A stretch of DNA of 64,000 nucleotides from NCBI RefSeq assembly GCF_019879105.1, contig NZ_CP082249.1, forward strand, positions 930,001 through 994,000, read 5' to 3'. Shown one piece after another: positions 45,094-55,863 of the stretch; position 1 is the first letter of the stretch; every line of letters starts with the position of its first letter. The notes beneath the pieces are model-generated. The model worked only from the letters and a program-made list of their open reading frames with translations, was not told where the DNA came from and did not search any database. The DNA is from Natrinema sp. SYSU A 869. Lineage in GTDB: Archaea > Halobacteriota > Halobacteria > Halobacteriales > Natrialbaceae. The position numbers were made by a program, and so were the translations under genes.

Positions 45094-45839
45094 CGGTTCC
45101 GGCCGTCCGCGGCTCGCGTCTCGGCGTCGAGCTCGAGGTCGATTTCGTCGGTCCGGACATCTTTCGCGACGTGGATCAGTTCGTTCGTCAGCGCTGCGGC
45201 GAGGCCGCTGCCGCCGCGGCGGCCGACGTTCGTGATCGCCGGGACGTCATACTCCTCGCTGACCTCGCGGATCCGCTGGCGGCTCTCTTCGGCCTTGACG
45301 AAGCCGACGGGCGTCGCGACGATGGCGGCGGGTCGGGTGCCGTCCTCGATGCAGTCTGCCAGCGCGAAGGCGGCCGTCGGCGCGTTGCCGATCGTCGCGA
45401 TCGCGCCGTCATAGACGCCCTGCTTGTCGAGTTCGAGCACCGAAGCTGCGGTTCGGGTCATGCCAGTCTCCTTTGCTAGCTCAGCGCCGTTACCGATCGC
45501 CTTGCGCTTCTCGCAGTTGTGACCGCGACCGGTGATGCCGGCCTTCGACATCGTAATGTCAGTCACGATAGTCGTCTCGTCGAGCACGGCTCGAGCGCCG
45601 GCGCGGACCGGCGCGTCCTCGTCGTCGCCGAGCTCGTCGCTGCCAGTGAACTCGATCAAGTGCTGGAACTCGATGTCGCCCATCGAGTGAACCGACTTCT
45701 GCCGGATTCGGTCAGCCAGCGTTTCGTCGGGGACGAACTGCCGAACGATGTCCATGCTCGTCTCGGCGATGTCCATCGCGTTCTGCGTCGTTGCGCCCAG
45801 ATCGGCGTACTCCTCCTCGAACTCTTTACTGTCATTCAT
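45090..45839 (-). CDS. cbiC: Cobalt-precorrin-8 methylmutase CbiC
   Basis: A 249-residue enzyme moving the C11 methyl group to C12. The motifs are RIRQKSVHSMGDIEFQHLIE, with the catalytic His, VTDITMSKAGITGRGHNC near residue 95 and ATIGNAPTAAFALADCIEDG followed by VATPVGFVKAEESRQRI. It lies between cobN (61 bp upstream) and cbiE (4-base overlap). Length and motif order agree with CbiC/CobH. Confidence 0.93.
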   Translation of the reverse strand: MNDSKEFEEEYADLGATTQNAMDIAETSMDIVRQFVPDETLADRIRQKSVHSMGDIEFQHLIEFTGSDELGDDEDAPVRAGARAVLDETTIVTDITMSKAGITGRGHNCEKRKAIGNGAELAKETGMTRTAASVLELDKQGVYDGAIATIGNAPTAAFALADCIEDGTRPAAIVATPVGFVKAEESRQRIREVSEEYDVPAITNVGRRGGSGLAAALTNELIHVAKDVRTDEIDLELDAETRAADGRNR

Positions 45840-45900
45840 TTGGTATCACACTCCGGTCCCCCGAATATCGACTGTTGGCCGAACTCGTTCGCTCCCGTCG

Positions 45901-48900
45901 TCAGTCATCGGTCGACACCTCCGCACCGACGCCCTCGTTGGTCGTCCGCGCCTCGAGGTCACCCTCGACCTCGAGGTTCAGATCGCGAAGTTGGTCGACC
46001 GTCTCGTCGTCTGCATCCCACAGGTCGCGCTCGATGGCCTCGAGCAGGGTGTCCGTAATGGACTCGAGCGCCCATGGATTGACGTCGCGCATCCACCCCT
46101 GACGATCCTCGTCGAAGGCGAACTTCTCGGCAACTTCCTCCCAGAGGGTGTCGCTCACGATGCCGGTGGTCGCGTCCCAGCCAAGCGTCACGTCGACGGT
46201 CGTCGAGAGGTCGCCCGCGCCCTTGTAGCCGTGGTCCTCCATGGACTCGAGCCAGTCCGGATTCAGCACGCGCGAGCGCATGGCCTTGCGGACCTTCTCT
46301 TCGTTCGTGTAGACGTCGATGTTGTCGGGATCGGAGGAGTCGCCAACGTAGGAGGCGGGTTCCTCGCCCGAAATCTCGCTCACGGCAGAGATGAAGCCGC
46401 CGTGGAAGGCGTACCAGTCCGAGGAGTCGAACTCGTCTTGCTCCATCGTGTCCTCGATCTTGACCGTCGCGTCGACGCTCGAGAGACGGCGCTCAAAGGA
46501 TGCGTGGGCGTCCGAGACGCGGCCTCTCGACCCCATCGCGTAGCCGCCCCACTGGACGTAGACGTCGGCGAGATCCGAGCGGTCGTCCCAGTTACCCTCG
46601 TCGACGGCCTTGTTCGTCCCGGCACCGTAGCCGCCCGGCCGGGTCGTGAAGACGCGGTGTTTCGCCGCTTTTCGTGCGTCCGATTCGTCGAGTCCTTCTT
46701 CGTCCTGTAATTCTTCCTGCTCTTCCTCGACGTGCTTCTTGACGTAGTTCATGTCGAGGGGCTCGTCGAGGTCGACGACAGCATCGACGGCGTCGTGGAT
46801 GACGCCCGCCGCTGCCGGGAACGCGTCCCGGAAGAGGCCGGAGACGCGCGTCGTCACGTCGATTCGGGGTCGGTCGAGTTCCTCGAGCGGGATGGGTTCG
46901 ACGTCGTCGATCCGCCCGGCGTCCGTCCACTGTGGTTCGACGCCCATCATCGCGAGCACCTGAGCAATGGTCTCGCCGCGGGTTCGCACCGTGGGAGTGC
47001 CCCATGCGACGACACCGATCTCCTCGGGGTACGCGTCGTTCTCGTCGTGATGGCGCTCGAGGACTCCCTCAGCGACCTCGCTGCCGACCTGCCAGGCGGT
47101 CTTCGCCGGCACCTTGCGCGGGTCGAGCGTGTAGAAGTTCCGCGCGGTCGGCAGCAGGTCGACGCCGCCGCGGGTCGGCGCGCCCGATCCGCCGGGGGTA
47201 CGTACTCGCCCGAGAGGGCGTCCGCGGTCCGGGGGATCTCGTCTTCGGCTCCCTGCACGCGGGGCTGGGCCTCCTCGCAGATGTACGCGAGGGCCTTCCG
47301 GAGGTCGTTGTGGGCACCTGACTTCGCACGACCGTCGCCGATGGTCTCGAGGTCGACGACGAGCAGATTCATGTTCACCTCGTCGTCGGGACCGGCTTCG
47401 CGCTCGGAGACGGGGATATCGAAGTCGTGTTCGGCAAGCGTCTCGATCAGTTCGACGCTGGTCTCGTAGACGATGTCCGCGGCCTCGGCGTAGGTCATCC
47501 CGAGAGCCTCGTCGTACTTGCCGGGCGAGTCGAGCATCGTCTGATAGTCGACACCGAGCGCGCCGGCAACGCTCTCTCGAAGGCTCGGCGCGCCGGGGTT
47601 CTCGAGTCGCGTCAGCGCGACCAGATACTCCGTCAGGCGCTCCCCCTCCGGCGGTTCGGACATGGTGTGCAGCCCGAGCCGGATCTGGGTTGTCTTCACG
47701 TCCGTGAGGTACTCGTGGATGCGTTCGACGAGTTCGTCGATGTCGACCTCATCTCCCGACACCTCGCCCTCTGCGAGGCTCGAGCCGGCCTCGTCTGGCC
47801 CGCGAACGTCGGCCTTCTCGTCGATCGTGCCCGTGATACCCAACTCGACGGCGAGATCGAGTTCCTCGACTTTCTCGCGCATGAGGTCTGCGAGATGTTC
47901 GCCGTCGTCCGCGCGGGCGTCTTCCATCCCGGCCTCGCGGTACTGGTTGGCGAGTTCCTCGAGTTCCGATAACTCGTCGTAGGTACCCGCGTTCCGCATG
48001 ACGGGGGTCAGGTAGTCGACGATCGCCGCATACGAGCGGCGCTTGGCCTGCGTTCCTTCCCCCGGATTATTGACGATGTAGGGGTAGACGTTCGGGATAT
48101 CGTCGATCAACTGATCCGGCGCGCTCTCGCCGTTCAGCCCGACGGTCTTCCCGGGAAGCCACTCGAGGCTGCCGTGGGTCCCGAGGTGGACGACCGCGTC
48201 GGTCTCGAAGCTATTGCGCAGCCAGCCGTAGAACGCGAAGTAGTCGTGTGGTGGCTGGAGGTTCGAGTCGTGATAGACCTTCGAGGGGTCCATCCCGAAC
48301 CCGCGCGGCGGCTGGACCGTCACGAGGACATTGCCGAACTCGACGCCCGGAATCGCGAACGGGCGGTCGGGGACCTCGCCCCACTCTTCGATGATATTCT
48401 CTTGGAACCGCTCGTCGGTGTCGCTGAACCACTCTTCGTACGTATCCGAGGAGACCACGTCGACCGACAGGTCCCGAACGTCCTCCGGCGCGACCCACCG
48501 GTCCTCGAGCGTGAGCTGTGCGGTCAGTTTCTCCACGAGCGTCTGGCCGCTGTCCGGCATCTCGTCGCCGAGATCGTAGCCGCGGGCGTCGAGTTCCTCA
48601 AGCAGGTTGACCGTCGACTCGGGGCTGTCGAGCCCGAACGCGGTCCCGATTCCGTCGTCGCTCGGCGGGTAGTTGTGGAGGACGACGGCGACCTGTTTGT
48701 CCTCGTTCGGTGTGTGACGCAGTTCGGCCCAGTTGACCGCGAGCCGGGTCGCGTGATCGATCCGGTCCTCGATCGGGAAGTGGTGTTTCGGCGCGCTGCC
48801 GATCCCGGCCTCGTCGTCAGTTCGCTCTTTGCCGGAAATCGGGTGCGTGACCACGTTCCCGTCGAACTCCGGCAGCGCCACGGAGAGGGCGAGTTCGAAG

Positions 48901-49796
48901 CCCATCACGCCCGTGTCGCTGGATTCGTAGCGCGAGCGAGAACGCATCGTGGTGACCGTCTGCAGGACGGGGACGCCGAGGCGGTCGAGGAAGACGTCCT
49001 CCGCGGAACTGCCTTCGTCGCTGGCACTGCGGCCGCGCTCGTCCATCGAGAGAGAGAACATGAACGAGGAAAGCACGGCGTCGACGATCGAGTTTCCATC
49101 GCCGTCGAGCAGCCAATTGTCCGTGACCCACTCGGCGTCTTCCTGCTCGTCGGTGTCCGTCGCTGGGTTACAGAAGATCGGCAGGGCGTTGGCTCCCTGT
49201 TCCTCGAGTGCCCGGACCTGCGCGTCCACGTACCGGGTGTTCTCGTGGGTCCAGTGGGACTCGTAGAACCAGACCGCGACCGTTGGTTTGTTGGGGTCGT
49301 GGGTTGCGAGCAGCCCCTCGTACTCGATTCCCGGATGGTCGGGGTGGTAGACACCCTCCGTGGGCAGTTCGGTGGGCTCGTCGTACTCTACGTCTTGTCC
49401 TTCGTACTCGGCGGCGAGGAACCGACACAGGTTCGCAGTGTTGATCGTCCCGCCTTTCTCCAGATACTCGTAGACGAGGTCGCGATGGGCATCCGAAACC
49501 GTCGTGTCCTCGAAGGCGAAGGCGTCGCCGGTCGCCTTGACGATCAGCGGAACGCCCGCCTCCGCGAGTGCGCCCGTCGCATAGTCGTAGCCCGGCATGC
49601 TGTCTTCGGCCCCGTGCAGCCAGAAGATTGCCGCCGCGGCGTCGTGCAATTCCTCGACGAACTCCTCGACGTCGGCCTCGTCCTCGAGGTCGCTCTCCGA
49701 GCGGACGACCAGCTCGACGTCCTCGAGACGCTTCGCGGCCCGGCCGATCGAGCCAAGTTCGTTCTCCGTCGCAGTATAGATCCCAATCCGTGTCAT
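45901..49796 (-). pseudogene. cobN: Cobaltochelatase large subunit CobN, frameshifted in this sequence
   Basis: From the ATG at 49796 (MTRIGIYTATENELGSIGRA) the frame runs as CobN/BchH through the chelatase domain (RSYAAIVDYLTPVMRNAGTY; ADALSGEYVPP) to about codon 867. It then becomes Arg/Ala-rich. The true continuation, VDLLPTARNFYTLDPRKVPA onward to EARTTNEGVGAEVSTDD, lies in another frame ending at 45901. Adding one C to the five-C run at 47194-47198 joins them into about 1,298 residues, the usual CobN size. The enzyme would insert cobalt with an AAA/vWA partner, encoded divergently. Sequence error is more likely than loss, as both halves are intact. Confidence 0.9.
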
Positions 49797-49799
49797 CGT

Positions 49800-49808
49800 A
49801 CTTTTAAA
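49800..49808 (+). promoter_or_regulatory. TATA-like box of the chelatase AAA/vWA gene
   Basis: CTTTTAAAC lies 23-31 nt before the ATG at 49831, the right distance for a leaderless plus-strand transcript. It lies within the 34-bp gap to the divergent cobN start, so the two promoters overlap and may be co-regulated. Confidence 0.6.
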
Positions 49809-49830
49809 CCTCTGTTGTATTAGCTCAAGT

Positions 49831-52014
49831 ATGGTTGCAAACGCCGGGGGCAAAAAGCTATCGTCACTCCCCTTTCCGGCGATCGTCGGACAGAACGATC
49901 TGAAGCGCGTGCTGCTCGCCGTCGCGGCCAACGACGGCCTCGACGGGGGCCTGATCGTCGGCGAGAAGGGAACCGCGAAGTCGACCGCCGTTCGCGCGCT
50001 CGTCGATCTCCTGCCCGAGCAGCGGGCCGTCGCGGACTGTCCGTACGGCTGTTCGCCCGATGATCGTGATCTGCAATGTGCGGACTGCCGCGAATGCGAC
50101 GCCGACGAGTTGCCGGTCGAAACCCGGCCGGTCCCCCTCGTCACCCTCCCGCTCGGAGCGACCCGCGATCGGGTCGTCGGGACCCTCTCGGTCGAAGACG
50201 CGCTGGCCGGCGAGGCCGACTTCGATCCCGGCCTGCTGGCCCGCGCGAACCGCGGCATCCTCTACGTCGACGAGGTCAACCTGCTGGACGACCACTTGGT
50301 CGACGTCGTCCTCGACTCGGCCGCGAGCGGCGTCAATACCGTCGAGCGGGACGGGGTCAGCGTCTCCCACCCTGCGAACTTTACCCTGATCGGCACGATG
50401 AACCCCGAGGAGGGTGATCTGCGCCCCCAACTGCGGGACCGCTTCGCCCTGCAGGCCACCGTCGAAGGCTGCCGCGAGATCGACGACCGCGTCGAGATCA
50501 TCGATCGGGCGCTCGCAGTCGACGGCGGCACCGGTCCAGACCCGAGAACAGACTACGCCGACGAGGTCAAGACCCTCCGCGACAACCTCGACGCGGCTCG
50601 AGACCGCCTCTCGAGCGTCGATCTTCCGAGCGATTTCAAAGCCGAAATCGCCGAAGTCTGTCTCGAGGCCGGCGTTGACGGCCACCGCGGCGACGTGGCG
50701 ACAGCCCGGACAGCAATGACGCTGGCCGCGCTCGAGGGCCGGGAGACGGTCATCGAGTCCGATATCCACGAGGCCGCGACGTACACGCTCCCCCACCGCC
50801 TCCGGAGCACCCCCTTCGAGGACGAACCCGATCTCGATGATCTGCTAGAGGACCGGTTCGACGAGGAGTCGCCGGACGAGGGAGAGGGAAACGAGTCCAA
50901 CGGGAGTGACGCGGGCGAGGGTAACGGCGACGAACGCGGTGATCGTGACGAGGGGAACGGGGACGAGAGAGGCGACGACACGGACGGGAACGAGGGAGAC
51001 GACGGCGACGCTTCCGACTCCGACGGCGATGACGGCTCCGGATCCGAACGACGACCGGAGGACAGCGAGAACCCGGCATCGCCGACCCAGTCGTCTGCCG
51101 ACACCGGTGACGGGAGTTCGGCCGATGACTCGAGCGAACAGGACTCCGAGTCGAACGAGTCACCGGACGACGAGGGGGAGGACGAAACCGCCCAGCCGCT
51201 GGTCCCCGGCCAGCAACGGGCCGGGGTCGGCGAGGCGCGAGCACCCGACCTCGAGACGCCGACCGCCGAAAGCGACGCGAGCGCGGCCGGAACGGGATCG
51301 CGTGCGAGTACGGCACCGAGTACGGACAACCGTGGTGCTCGGATCCGCACCGAGCCCGCGTCCGGCGAGGGGGCGATCGACGCCGCGGCGTCGGTCCGGT
51401 CGGCCGCATCCCGCGGCGAGTCACGTGTCGAGGAACAGGATCTCCGCCAGTCGGTCCGTACCGGCGATACGTCGGTGACGATCGTCTTCGCCGTCGACGC
51501 CAGCGCCTCGATGCGGCCGGCGATGCGGACCGCCAAGGGTGTCGTCCTCGAACTCCTGCGGGACAGCTACGAACATCGCGATCAGGTTTCATTCGTCGCC
51601 TTCGCCGGCGAAGACGCCGACGTCTTGCTCCCGCCGACCGACAGCGTCTCGCTGGCCGCCCGCCATCTGAAGGACCTCCCCTCGGGCGACCGAACGCCAC
51701 TCCCGGCCGGCCTCGAGACCTCGCACCGAGTGCTCGAGCGCGCCGATACCGACGCCTCGGTCGTCGTCCTCGTCACTGACGGACGGGCGAACGTCGCCGA
51801 CGGGAGTCCGACGGACGCGACGCGGACCGCGGCTCGAGCGCTCGCGACCAGTGACGCTCGAGTGATCGTGGTCGACGCGGGCGAGGACTCCCGCGCCGGC
51901 CTCTCAGAACTGGTCGCGAGCGAAACCGAGGGCGAACTGGTCGATCTCGACTCGCTTTCGGTCGAGACCGTTCGAGCCGCCGCCGAGACCGCGGCGGACG
52001 AGACCAAGCGGTAG
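49831..52014 (+). CDS. Chelatase AAA+/vWA subunit (ChlI-ChlD fusion), probable cobaltochelatase partner of CobN
   Basis: A 727-residue fusion. Residues about 10-320 are a ChlI-type AAA+ domain: Walker A GEKGTAKSTAVRAL, a Cys-rich insert (CPYGCSPDDRDLQCADCREC, near residues 70-90), Walker B GILYVDEVNLLDD and NFTLIGTMNPEEGDLRPQLR. A linker of about 170 residues is very acidic, with a near-repeat of EGNGDERGD. Residues about 545-725 are a vWA domain with the MIDAS motif DASASM. ChlI/ChlD subunits power BchH/CobN chelatases by ATP hydrolysis; divergence from cobN supports a cobalt role. Confidence 0.92.
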   Translation: MVANAGGKKLSSLPFPAIVGQNDLKRVLLAVAANDGLDGGLIVGEKGTAKSTAVRALVDLLPEQRAVADCPYGCSPDDRDLQCADCRECDADELPVETRPVPLVTLPLGATRDRVVGTLSVEDALAGEADFDPGLLARANRGILYVDEVNLLDDHLVDVVLDSAASGVNTVERDGVSVSHPANFTLIGTMNPEEGDLRPQLRDRFALQATVEGCREIDDRVEIIDRALAVDGGTGPDPRTDYADEVKTLRDNLDAARDRLSSVDLPSDFKAEIAEVCLEAGVDGHRGDVATARTAMTLAALEGRETVIESDIHEAATYTLPHRLRSTPFEDEPDLDDLLEDRFDEESPDEGEGNESNGSDAGEGNGDERGDRDEGNGDERGDDTDGNEGDDGDASDSDGDDGSGSERRPEDSENPASPTQSSADTGDGSSADDSSEQDSESNESPDDEGEDETAQPLVPGQQRAGVGEARAPDLETPTAESDASAAGTGSRASTAPSTDNRGARIRTEPASGEGAIDAAASVRSAASRGESRVEEQDLRQSVRTGDTSVTIVFAVDASASMRPAMRTAKGVVLELLRDSYEHRDQVSFVAFAGEDADVLLPPTDSVSLAARHLKDLPSGDRTPLPAGLETSHRVLERADTDASVVVLVTDGRANVADGSPTDATRTAARALATSDARVIVVDAGEDSRAGLSELVASETEGELVDLDSLSVETVRAAAETAADETKR

Positions 52015-52171
52015 GTCCCGTGGAGATGTGTGCCATCCTCGAGTCGACCCCGACTTCGCGCGTTCGGAGAGACACTGGTGAATTGGGACGGCACGACGGC
52101 CCACGGACGGGAACGACGGGGACGGACCAACACCCCTTTGAATACCCTCCGTCGTTATCCGACGAGAATTG

Positions 52172-53781
52172 ATGACGGGGGACGAGCCAGTCGCCGACGA
52201 GTCCGTCGGTGACGATATCGAATACGGAATCGACGAGCAGCCGCCACTCGGCGAATCGATGGTGCTGGGGATCCAGCACTACCTGACGATGGTCGGCGCG
52301 AACATCGCCGTGCCGCTGATACTGGCTGACGCCATGGGGATGCCGTCCGGCGTGACCGCTCGGTTCATCGGGACCTTCTTCGTCGTCTCGGGGCTCGCGA
52401 CGCTCGCCCAGACGACGTTCGGGAACCGGTATCCGATCGTCCAGGGTGCGCCGTTCTCGATGCTCGCACCGGCGCTGGCCATCGTCGGCGTTGTCACCGC
52501 CGGCGGCGTCTCGGGACAGCCGAGTTGGGAGGCCGCATTGTTGCAGTTACAGGGCGCGATCATCGTCGCGTCGGTCGTCGAGGTCGCGATGGGCTACTTC
52601 GGACTGGTCGGGCGACTCCGACGATACCTCTCGCCGGTGGTTATCGCTCCCACGATCGCGTTGATCGGTCTATCACTGTTCAGCGCACCCCAGATCACGG
52701 CGGTGAACCAGAGCTGGTGGCTACTCGGGCTCACGCTCGGTCTCATTCTGTTGTTCTCACAGTATCTCGACGTCAAACACAAGGCGTTCCGTCTGTATCC
52801 GGTTATTCTCGCGCTCATCGTCGCCTGGTTCGCCGCCGCAGCGCTGTCGGTGTTCGGCGTCATTGGGGGAGCCATCCCGGCTACGTCCCCCTCGAGCGGG
52901 TCGCGGACACCCGGCTACTGTTGCCGATCTACCCCTTCCAGTGGGGCGTGCCGCAGGTGACGACCGCCTTCGTCGTCGGGATGTTCGCCGGCGTGCTAGC
53001 ATCGATCGTTGAAAGCATCGGGGACTACTACGCGGTGGCGAACATCACTGGGTCGGGGGCTCCAAGCGGGAAGCGGATCAACCACGGCATCGGGATGGAG
53101 GGACTGATGAACGTCTTCTCGGGCATCATGGGGACTGCCGGCTCGACGTCCTACTCCGAGAACATCGGCGCGATTGGGCTGACCGGCGTCGCCTCGCGGT
53201 ATGTCGTCCAGATCGGGGCCGTCGTCATGCTGTTCGTCGGCTTTATCGGCTATTTCGGCCAGTTGATCGCGACGATTCCGGACCCGATCATCGGCGGCCT
53301 CTTCATCGCCATGTTCGGCCAGATCGTCGCCGTCGGGATCTCGAACCTGCGTCACGTCGACCTCGACTCCTCGCGCAACACCTTCGTCATCGGCTTTGCC
53401 CTCTTCATCGGCCTGGCGATCCCAGCGTACATGGGTAACTTCGAGAGCACACTCGCGTTCCGCGAGTCCGTTGGGCTCGAGGCGACGGTCGCCTCGCTAG
53501 TCAACGCGATCGACCCGCTACTGGCCGGGATCGGGATCTCGGAGACAGCCGCTTCGATCTGGGTGGAAGCCGCCGCACAGGCCGTCGTCGACACCGTCTT
53601 CATCATCGGCTCGACCGGGATGGCCGTCGGCGGTCTTGCCGCGCTCGTCCTCGACAACACGATTCCAGGCTCTCGAGAGGAGCGCGGGCTGGCAGAGTGG
53701 GACCGGATCACCGAAGATGAGGCCGACTTCGACTCGTTCTGGGACCGCTGGGTTCGGACCGAGACCCACACTGAGGACTGA
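52172..53781 (+). pseudogene. Xanthine/uracil permease (NCS2 family), frameshifted in this sequence
   Basis: From the ATG at 52172 the sequence reads MTGDEPVADESVGDDIEYGI, then NCS2 motifs (LGIQHYLTMVGANIAVPLIL; FGNRYPIVQGAPFSMLAPAL) to about residue 232. It then goes out of frame. Transmembrane helices resume in another frame with RLLLPIYPFQWGVPQVTTAF, VESIGDYYAVANITGSG and the substrate motif GTAGSTSYSENIGAIGLTGV, ending at 53781. Adding one G to the five-G run at 52865-52869 joins the parts into 536 residues. A TATA-like TTTGAATACC precedes the ATG by about 30 nt. Probably intact in the cell. Confidence 0.88.
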
Positions 53782-53880
53782 TCGCGAGGCCGATCGCGCG
53801 ATTCAGTGGTCGTTTTGGCAGTTTCTCAATACGTCAAACGCAACCCGGAATTGTAAGAGCGAGCGGGTCGCAGGGATTGT

Positions 53881-54708
53881 ATGGCAGAACTCGAACTCGC
53901 AAACGGGACCATCTGGTACGAGACGAGCGGCGACGGCCCGCCGCTGGTCTTCGTCCACGGCGGCTGGATGAACGGCCGGGCCTGGGAGCCCCAGGTCGAA
54001 CGCTTCGCAGAGGACCACCAGGTTGTCACGCTCGACGTTCGAGGCCATGGCGAGACCGGCGTAACCGATCCGGATGAGTACTCGATCGGCCTCTTCACCG
54101 ACGACCTCGAGGCCCTGCTCTCGGAACTCGAGATCGAGCGGCCGGCCCTCTGTGGGCTCTCGCTGGGATCGATGGTCGTGCAAGAGTATCTGGACCGTCA
54201 CCCCGACGATGCGGCGGGCGCGATTCTTGGCGGCGCAGTGCGGTCGATGCCCCCAATCGAGATGCCGACGGGAGTGAAGTCGTTCTGGTCGCCGCTGCCG
54301 GCGCTATCCGCGTCGCTGTCGGTATCGGGCTCGGCGGGAACGTTCCGGTCGATGCTGTGTTCGATTCAGGCGACGACCGGCCAGCGGTGGTTATCGGTCG
54401 ATCCCGAGATCAGGGCCGAGGCGATCGAGGCGGTCGGCGACATCTCCGCAACCGAATTTCGGAAGATCTTCGACGCGCTCTACCGCTACGATCCGCCGGC
54501 GCTGACCGGCGTCGAAACGCCGACGCTGGTGGTACACGGCGAGCAGGAGGCCCCTCTGGTCAAGCGACAGGGTCGGCAGATCGCGTCGGCGGTCGCTACC
54601 GGCGACCAGTTCGAACTCGCCGCCTCCGGCCATCTCGTCAATCAGGACCGACCGCGGGCGTTCAACGAGATCGCGGCCGACTTTCTCGCGGACCTTCCCG
54701 CCGCCTAG
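53881..54708 (+). CDS. Alpha/beta hydrolase
   Basis: A 275-residue alpha/beta-hydrolase. VFVHGGWMNGRAWEPQ provides the oxyanion-hole HGG. CGLSLGSMVVQEYLDRH near residue 93 is the nucleophile elbow (Ser in GLSLG). An acidic residue after VETPTLVVHGEQE and the histidine in AASGHLVNQDRPRAF complete the triad. The family includes esterases, haloperoxidase-like and lactonase enzymes; the substrate is unknown. It is transcribed alone. Confidence 0.85.
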   Translation: MAELELANGTIWYETSGDGPPLVFVHGGWMNGRAWEPQVERFAEDHQVVTLDVRGHGETGVTDPDEYSIGLFTDDLEALLSELEIERPALCGLSLGSMVVQEYLDRHPDDAAGAILGGAVRSMPPIEMPTGVKSFWSPLPALSASLSVSGSAGTFRSMLCSIQATTGQRWLSVDPEIRAEAIEAVGDISATEFRKIFDALYRYDPPALTGVETPTLVVHGEQEAPLVKRQGRQIASAVATGDQFELAASGHLVNQDRPRAFNEIAADFLADLPAA

Positions 54709-55072
54709 GCCGCAGACTGGTCGTCTGAAACGAGATACCGGCCGGTTTTGGTTGAATATCGCTCGAGCGATCGTTATGGCCATCGAGCGTCCACGGTGAC
54801 CGTCGAGCGACCCGGGTGTCCATCAGTCGAAACACCCTATTTACCTCGAGTCGGTATTCCACCGCCGTAGTCGGCCGCGCGTCGAAGAGGTTCGGTATCA
54901 CATACCGTCTTCGGCGGAATGGATCGAGTATGGTGACGAGAGAATCGATCAGCGCTCAAGAGTGTTATCGTCAGCCACCCAATGTAATTTGGCGATACCA
55001 CAAAGGCAGGGAGCGTACTAGTTCTATCCGGAATCGTCACTCCCGTCGAACGGTCCATACCCACCTAAACCA
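54709..55072. other. Intergenic stretch of 364 bp
   Basis: No reading frame here has halophilic composition on either strand, and no tRNA or repeat is seen. The composition falls towards 50% GC near 54950-55050, as is usual for a haloarchaeal promoter region, and the stretch presumably contains the promoter of the PhaJ-like gene at 55073. Confidence 0.5.
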
Positions 55073-55729
55073 ATGAGTAGTCAATGTCCGGACGCCGATA
55101 ACGCCAATGCCACCCCAGCAACCGAGCAGTGGACCAGCATCTCGAAACACGTCGTCAATAGTTATCTCGAAGCCAACAACGCGCTCCTCGCCGCAATGGG
55201 ATTTAGTTCCACGGCAGAAGATGCACCCACAACGGAGTCGGCGGTCGATACGACGACGCCGTCGCCGACCGCCGAGATCGCGTTTGGCGACGAAAACTGG
55301 GTCATGGAGCGCTCGACGGACGACTACGACACGCTCGGCGTCGGCGACTACGTCCGCTTCAGCAAGCCGATCGCGGACACCGACGTGAGCGCGTTCGCAC
55401 GGGTCTCCGGTGACACCAACCGGCTCCACCTCGAGTCCGACTTCGCCGAAGACACCCAGTTCGGGGGACAGATCGCCCACGGCACGCTCGTGGCCGGGAC
55501 AATCAGCGCCGCGCTGGCCCGACTCCCCGGCGTGACGGTCTATCTCTCGCAGGACCTCGAGTTTACGGGGCCGGTCCGAATCGGCGAGACGGTCACCGCC
55601 GAGTGCGAAATCGTCGAGGAACTCGGTGGTGACCGATACCGATTACACACGACGGTCATCGGCGGGGACGATGAGACAGTCATCGACGGCGAGGCCGTCG
55701 TCATCATCAACGAACTTCCCGGCAAGTAA
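55073..55729 (+). CDS. phaJ: (R)-specific enoyl-CoA hydratase (PhaJ/MaoC-like) with N-terminal helical extension
   Basis: A 218-residue protein. Residues about 90-218 are a hot-dog MaoC hydratase: ARVSGDTNRLHLESDFAEDT carries the catalytic Asp and the following GGQIAHGTLVAG the catalytic His of the hydratase-2 motif. The enzyme would make (R)-3-hydroxyacyl-CoA for polyhydroxyalkanoate synthesis. The first 70 residues are additional: an amphipathic stretch, WTSISKHVVNSYLEANNALL, then a Ser/Thr/Asp linker. The extension resembles the helical regions of phasins and may bind PHA granules (inference). Confidence 0.85.
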   Translation: MSSQCPDADNANATPATEQWTSISKHVVNSYLEANNALLAAMGFSSTAEDAPTTESAVDTTTPSPTAEIAFGDENWVMERSTDDYDTLGVGDYVRFSKPIADTDVSAFARVSGDTNRLHLESDFAEDTQFGGQIAHGTLVAGTISAALARLPGVTVYLSQDLEFTGPVRIGETVTAECEIVEELGGDRYRLHTTVIGGDDETVIDGEAVVIINELPGK

Positions 55730-55863
55730 TCGTCAGCCGTCCGAAGCGGAACGTATCTGGACAGGGCGCCCACTCTCGTATCGGGTCGGGTAGTGGCGAC
55801 CGGCGGCTGCTTCTCACGCGGACAACACAAAACAGGTATCGCTCGAGCGAGACCATCCGCGCA

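Noticed and set aside
48174-49823. Long open frame of about 550 codons on the plus strand antisense to cobN
   Set aside because: Its composition mirrors the codon bias of cobN on the other strand, it contains no recognisable motif, and cobN is unmistakable. Long antisense frames are routine in high-GC genomes.
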